18,090 nucleotides of DNA, from positions 1 to 18,090 of the forward strand of contig RBNI01002575.1 in assembly GCA_003990745.1 (NCBI GenBank). The letters are read 5' to 3'. Shown here in pieces: positions 18,025-18,090 of the stretch. The stretch's first letter is position 1. Each line of letters starts with the position of its first letter. The notes under the pieces are model-generated. The model saw only the letters and a program-made list of their open reading frames with translations. It made no database searches and was not told the DNA's origin. The translations under genes were made by a program, and so were the position numbers. This stretch comes from Jimgerdemannia flammicorona. Lineage: Eukaryota; Mucoromycota; Endogonomycetes; Endogonales; Endogonaceae.

Positions 18025-18026
<2 letters not shown>
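16642..18026. other. Very AT-rich intergenic region, no gene seen
   Basis: Almost all sequence is A or T, with stops in all frames and no motif, tRNA or repeat family I recognise. It resembles DNA worn down by C-to-T change. An AATT-rich palindromic stretch at 17660-17810 stands out. Confidence 0.6.
17660..17810. repeat. AATT-periodic stretch with palindrome
   Basis: TTTAATT, AATTC and AATTT words recur every five to ten bases. The centre AATTGGAAAATTTCCAATT (17760-17778) is an inverted repeat with a one-base centre, and weaker symmetry extends some 20 bases beyond on each side. Confidence 0.55.

Positions 18027-18090
<64 letters not shown>
18027..18090. repeat. Poly(T) run at the window edge
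   Basis: Sixty-four T in a row run to the end of the window, preceded by TTTACTAG. It could be the poly(A) tail of a minus-strand LINE or SINE whose body lies to the right, or an assembly end. Confidence 0.6.

Overview
The window shows no ordinary host gene. It is a nest of decayed retrotransposons in AT-rich DNA, and almost every line of protein evidence belongs to a mobile element. The pattern of decay is mutation at CG and CA dinucleotides giving TAG, TAA and TGA stops, with nearly all differences between repeat copies being transitions. Together with two Ty3/Gypsy elements and a LINE, this suggests a fungal genome with RIP-like mutation or heavy cytosine methylation. The species cannot be placed from sequence alone, and another eukaryote with methylated repeats is possible.

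Layout, left to right. Positions 1-1740 are CT-rich with no recognisable gene and hold two diverged copies of one segment. Positions 1741-3083, minus strand, are a 5'-truncated LINE reverse transcriptase fragment. Its 5' end abuts, and apparently interrupts, an older plus-strand Ty3/Gypsy element whose RT, RNase H and integrase fill 3081-5906. That integrase carries a roughly 144-bp poly(A) tract flanked by a 22-bp target-site duplication, which looks like a tail-only target-primed insertion.

A second, younger Ty3/Gypsy element lies on the minus strand at 5907-16091 (10,185 bp). It has two LTRs of 1,247 and 1,360 bp, a 4-5 bp target duplication, a primer-binding site fitting tRNA-Pro, and the order Gag (CCHC) - protease - long Cys/His-rich region - dUTPase - RT - RNase H - integrase. 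It is inactivated by stops and several frameshifts. The older element resumes after it with a candidate 3' LTR (16200-16641). Very AT-rich DNA follows, and the window ends inside a poly(T) run.

The most unusual content is the dUTPase domain together with about 450 codons of Cys/His-cluster sequence between protease and RT of the younger element. The next most unusual is the poly(A)-only insertion, which can be proved from integrase geometry: removing 166 bp restores an exact D-X35-E spacing.
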